A program made the position numbers and the translations under genes. The notes below the pieces were generated by a model. It was given only the letters and a program-made list of their open reading frames with translations. It was not told the origin of the DNA and searched no databases. From NCBI RefSeq assembly GCF_006716815.1, contig NZ_VFPS01000004.1, forward strand, positions 124,001-188,000: 64,000 nucleotides of DNA. The letters run 5' to 3'. Source of the DNA: Microbacterium lacticum (GTDB lineage: Bacteria; Actinomycetota; Actinomycetes; Actinomycetales; Microbacteriaceae). Each line of letters opens with the position of its first letter. The first letter of the stretch is position 1. Shown piece after piece: positions 61,088 to 64,000 of the stretch.

Positions 61088-62346
61088 GAGGCCTCCGTGG
61101 GGAGGACGACGCGGAACGTCGTCGGCGTGCCGTCGAGGAGGACCAGGGACCCCCTGAGCTCCTCCACCACCGACCGGGCCAGGGCGAGACCGACCCCGCG
61201 CCCCTCGGCGCCCGTCGGTTTGGTGGAGAACCCGCGTTGGAAGATCCGTTCGCGCAGGTCGTCGGCGATGCCTCGCCCGCTGTCGGCGACCTCGATCAGC
61301 AGCTCGTCGCCGGAGGTCCGCTCCAGCCGCACCCTCACCCACCGAGGCTCCGCACCTGCCGCGGCGGCGTCTACCGCGTTGTCGAGCAGGTTGCCCACCA
61401 GCGCCACCTGGTCGATCGGGCTCAACAGCGACCGTGGCGCATCCGCCGCGACGTCCACGATCAGCTCGATGCCGCGCTCGGCCGCCTGCGAGGTCTTGCC
61501 CAGGAGCAGAGCTCCCACCGTCGCGTCCCCCTCCGAGCGGGCGGCGACGCGATCGACCAGTGACTGGCTCTGCCGCGCCGAGGTGCTGAGCATCTCGATC
61601 GCCTCGTCGGTGCGGCCGAGTTCGAGCAATGCGACCGCGGTGTGGAGGCGGTTGCCGTGCTCGTGGGTCTGTGCGCGCAGGGCCTCCCCGAGGGTGCGCA
61701 TCGATTCCGCGGAGGCGAGGGTGTCGCGGATCGCCCCCGCGGGGAGGTCGCCGGCCACCCGGCGCGTCAGGCGGCGCGCCAGGAGGGCTCCCACCACACC
61801 CGCACCGACCAGGGCTGCTCCGATGCCCACCGCCGCCAGCAGGCGTGGCAGGAGGGCGGCGGCCACGGTGTCGACGGTGACTCCGACCGAGACCCACCCC
61901 ACCACGGTCCCGTCCGAGAGCACCGGCACGATCGTGCGCAGCGAGGGGCCGAGGGTGCCGGTGAACTGCTCGGTGAGCACTGTCGGTCGGTCGGGAATGG
62001 TGCCGATGTAGAGCCGGCCGATCTCCTCGGGATTGCGGTGTGTGAGGCGGATGCCCTCGGCATCCATGACGGTGACGAAGTCGACCCGCGCCTGTGTCAT
62101 CACTTCCTCCGCCCGTTCCTGCAGTCGTGCGGCCGCCGCACCGTCGCCGGTGAGCGCGGCACGCACGTCGGGGGCGTGGGCGAGCGTCTGCGCCACCGCC
62201 TGGGTCACCCGCTCGGCCTCGGCCCGCCCTGCCCGCTGCCCTTCGAGGAGCAGAAGTCCGGAGGTGAGGAGGGCCACCACGGCCATGGTCACCACCAGCG
62301 TGACGAACACCAGTGACGCCGCACTGCGTCGCCGCGCTCGCCCCAT
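61084..62346 (-). CDS. Sensor histidine kinase, CitA/DcuS type
   Basis: The 420-residue membrane kinase has one helix (about 14-36), an extracytoplasmic ligand domain (about 37-165: VDFVTVMDAEGIRLTHRNPEEIG), and a second helix near 170-195. The His box is HEHGNRLHTAVALLELG, and the ATPase is DNAVDAA / DSGRGI / GRGVGLAL. The GAGGAGG six bases before the ATG at 62346 chooses this start over upstream frames. It senses an external dicarboxylate or citrate and is divergent from dctA. Confidence 0.92.
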   Translation of the reverse strand: MGRARRRSAASLVFVTLVVTMAVVALLTSGLLLLEGQRAGRAEAERVTQAVAQTLAHAPDVRAALTGDGAAAARLQERAEEVMTQARVDFVTVMDAEGIRLTHRNPEEIGRLYIGTIPDRPTVLTEQFTGTLGPSLRTIVPVLSDGTVVGWVSVGVTVDTVAAALLPRLLAAVGIGAALVGAGVVGALLARRLTRRVAGDLPAGAIRDTLASAESMRTLGEALRAQTHEHGNRLHTAVALLELGRTDEAIEMLSTSARQSQSLVDRVAARSEGDATVGALLLGKTSQAAERGIELIVDVAADAPRSLLSPIDQVALVGNLLDNAVDAAAAGAEPRWVRVRLERTSGDELLIEVADSGRGIADDLRERIFQRGFSTKPTGAEGRGVGLALARSVVEELRGSLVLLDGTPTTFRVVLPTEAS

Positions 62347-62389
62347 CGCGATCCTCCTCATCGGTCTGCGACCAATACGACCACAAATC

Positions 62390-62405
62390 GCTCCCCACGG
62401 GGAGC
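62390..62405. promoter_or_regulatory. Palindrome in the kinase-dctA intergenic region
   Basis: GCTCCCCACGGGGAGC has 7-base arms around a 2-base centre, between the divergent kinase and dctA genes, so it is a candidate response-regulator site. The surrounding 134 bases are otherwise without recognised elements, apart from the ribosome sites. Confidence 0.4.
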
Positions 62406-62480
62406 AGGCGCAACCTAGGACGCGTCGGCGCCGACGGAGGTGCCGAAGGAACAACGACCGTTCACCTCACGGAGGCACTC

Positions 62481-63929
62481 ATGGCCCTCACGAACTCCTT
62501 CCGACTCCCCGGCTACAACTGGCGCCGCGGCAAGCAGTCCTGGGACAAGCACACCTGGCTGTACGTTTCGGTGATCCTCGCCGTGGTGCTGGGGGCGACG
62601 GTGGGTCTCATCTGGCCCGAGTTCGCCGTCGGGCTCGAGCCACTGGGCAAAGGATTCGTCAGCCTCATCAAGATGATGATCGCCCCCATCATCTTCTGCA
62701 CCATCGTCGTGGGGGTGGGGTCGATCGCCAAGGCGGCCACCGTCGGCAAGATCGGCGGCCTCGCCCTCGGCTACTTCATGCTGATGTCCACCTTCGCCCT
62801 GGCGATCGGGCTGGTGGTCGGCAACATCATCCACCCGGGCGAGGGTCTGAACATGCAGTCGGCCACCTACGACACGCAGTCGCTGGGCGAGGCCAAGACC
62901 ACCACTGAGTTCGTGCTCGGCATCATCCCGACCACATTCTTCTCCGCTTTCACCGGAGAGAGCGTGTTGCAGGTGCTGTTCATCGCTCTCCTCGTCGGTT
63001 TCGCGTTGCAGGGAATGGGCACCAAGGGTGAGCCGATCATGTTCGCCGTCAAGCAACTGCAGACGCTCGTCTTCCGGATTCTCGGGATGATCCTCTGGCT
63101 CGCCCCGATCGGCGCGTTCGGTGCGATCGCCGCCGTCGTCGGCAAGACCGGCGTCGCGGCGATCGTGAGCCTCAGCATCCTGATGGTCGCCTTCTACATC
63201 ACCTGCATCGTCTTCATCGTCGGGGTGCTCGGCACGCTGCTGTGGGTCGTGGCGCGCATCAACATCTTCAGCCTCATGAAGTACCTCGCTCGCGAGTACC
63301 TGCTCATCGTCGGCACTTCATCGAGCGAATCGGCGCTGCCACGTCTGATCGCCAAGATGGAGCACATCGGCGTGTCCAAGCCGGTCGTGGGCATCACCGT
63401 GCCGACGGGGTACTCGTTCAACCTCGACGGCACGGCGATTTACCTCACCATGGCCTCGCTGTTCATCGCGGCAGGCATGGGTGCCCCCATGTCGATCCCC
63501 GAGCAGATCGGTCTGCTGGTCTTCATGATCATCGCCAGCAAGGGTGCGGCCGGTGTCACCGGCGCCGGGCTTGCCACCCTGGCGGCGGGCCTCCAGGCAT
63601 ACCGCCCCGACCTGGTCAACGGTGTCGGAGTGATCGTCGGAATCGACCGGTTCATGTCGGAGGGGCGCGCCCTGACGAACTTCACCGGAAACGCGGTGGC
63701 GACGGTGCTCATCGGCACCTGGACGAAGCAGTTCGATCGCGAGCGGGCGCTCGCCGTGCTGTCGGGCAACGCGCCGTTCGACGAGGCGACGCTCTCCGGC
63801 GACCATCACGACGGAATGTCGACGGCGACGGATGCGGTGGGAACGCAGGGTCTCGGCCAGGCCGCCCTGGAAGAGGCTTCGCAGAAGCAGGAGCGGGCGC
63901 GGCGCCACGCGGTGGGGGAGACGATCTGA
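62481..63929 (+). CDS. dctA: Dicarboxylate/amino acid:cation symporter
   Basis: The 482-residue transporter of the DAACS family has the signatures SSSESALPRLIAKME, PTGYSFNLDGTAIYLTMASLF and GIDRFMSEGRALTNFTGNAVAT, the substrate and sodium/proton sites of DctA/GltP proteins. GGAGG lies six bases before the ATG. The divergent CitA/CitB-type system suggests C4-dicarboxylates as substrate and inducer. Confidence 0.92.
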   Translation: MALTNSFRLPGYNWRRGKQSWDKHTWLYVSVILAVVLGATVGLIWPEFAVGLEPLGKGFVSLIKMMIAPIIFCTIVVGVGSIAKAATVGKIGGLALGYFMLMSTFALAIGLVVGNIIHPGEGLNMQSATYDTQSLGEAKTTTEFVLGIIPTTFFSAFTGESVLQVLFIALLVGFALQGMGTKGEPIMFAVKQLQTLVFRILGMILWLAPIGAFGAIAAVVGKTGVAAIVSLSILMVAFYITCIVFIVGVLGTLLWVVARINIFSLMKYLAREYLLIVGTSSSESALPRLIAKMEHIGVSKPVVGITVPTGYSFNLDGTAIYLTMASLFIAAGMGAPMSIPEQIGLLVFMIIASKGAAGVTGAGLATLAAGLQAYRPDLVNGVGVIVGIDRFMSEGRALTNFTGNAVATVLIGTWTKQFDRERALAVLSGNAPFDEATLSGDHHDGMSTATDAVGTQGLGQAALEEASQKQERARRHAVGETI

Positions 63930-63942
63930 GCTCCGACACACA

Positions 63943-63988
63943 CGAGGACGGCCCGGCGATCGAGATGATCGCCGGGCCGTCCTCGTTT
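63943..63988 (+). terminator. Intrinsic terminator of dctA
   Basis: CGAGGACGGCCCGGCGATC and its perfect 19-base complement flank a GAGAT loop, followed by TTT. Confidence 0.85.
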
Positions 63989-64000
63989 CGCCGAGTTCAG

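Overview
This is a 64 kb chromosomal window from a high-GC actinobacterium, most likely Microbacteriaceae and probably Microbacterium. This rests on gene order and protein character, not on a database search. The evidence includes the dxr-rseP-ispG and nusA-ylxR-infB-rbfA-truB-ribF orders, a CE1758/CE1759-type LLM/FMN-reductase pair, an LAXTG-type surface protein, and a very frequent DNA word GGATGCC/GGCATCC. Most of the content is ordinary core metabolism and translation. Laid over it are two copies of one insertion sequence, several decayed genes and families of small intergenic repeats.

Layout. 1-12 kb: the end of a probable FKBP gene, dxr, rseP and ispG (MEP isoprenoid genes around a site-2 protease). 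This run is interrupted by a pyruvate formate-lyase pair (pflB-pflA), a YcnI-type copper protein with a membrane partner, a fused anthranilate-synthase-type gene with its own Trp attenuator, and IS copy 1. 12-20 kb: RNB-family nuclease, lipoprotein, proS, a decay zone (truncated NIPSNAP gene, frameshifted PNPOx gene, repeats), a LOG-family protein, a DUF1206 protein and an AceTr transporter. 20-29 kb: nusA, ylxR, infB, rbfA, mutY, truB, two small membrane proteins and ribF. 29-34 kb: deoC, then a CsoR-box-controlled copZ-copA pair in which copA is split by IS copy 2. 34-36 kb: a graveyard of an acyl-CoA ligase, an FAD oxidoreductase fragment and a PucR regulator. 36-49 kb: SNF2 helicase, pfkA, an AbiEi/DUF559 protein, an S9 peptidase, a PiT phosphate transporter with a small partner, a metallophosphoesterase, a MerR/aldo-keto reductase operon, and aspA. 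49-64 kb: DUF4190 protein, FAH-family hydrolase, a PrsW remnant, FKBP, YceI, an MFS exporter, rpsO, a 2OG-Fe oxygenase, an acyltransferase-3 gene with two amber codons, an LAXTG surface protein, the LLM/FMN-reductase pair, a class-I amidotransferase, and a CitA/CitB-type two-component system divergent from dctA.

Regulation visible in the DNA. At least fourteen starts are preceded by TANNNT with exactly six bases before ATG/GTG. This is the geometry of leaderless mRNAs, and it fixes several starts. Other readable sites are a complete ribosome-mediated Trp attenuator (leader peptide MFTSTSWWPTR) ahead of the fused anthranilate synthase, a CsoR-type palindrome ahead of copZ, a MerR operator in a 19-bp spacer, a PHO-box-like direct repeat ahead of the PiT transporter, and GntR/FadR-like palindromes ahead of pflB.

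Mobile and decayed DNA. The two 1064-bp IS481-family elements sit in 6-bp NCTAGN target duplications. Each transposase frame runs off the element and ends at a TAG supplied by the target duplication. Precise removal of copy 2 restores the copA frame. I saw no tRNA, rRNA, CRISPR array or phage module.
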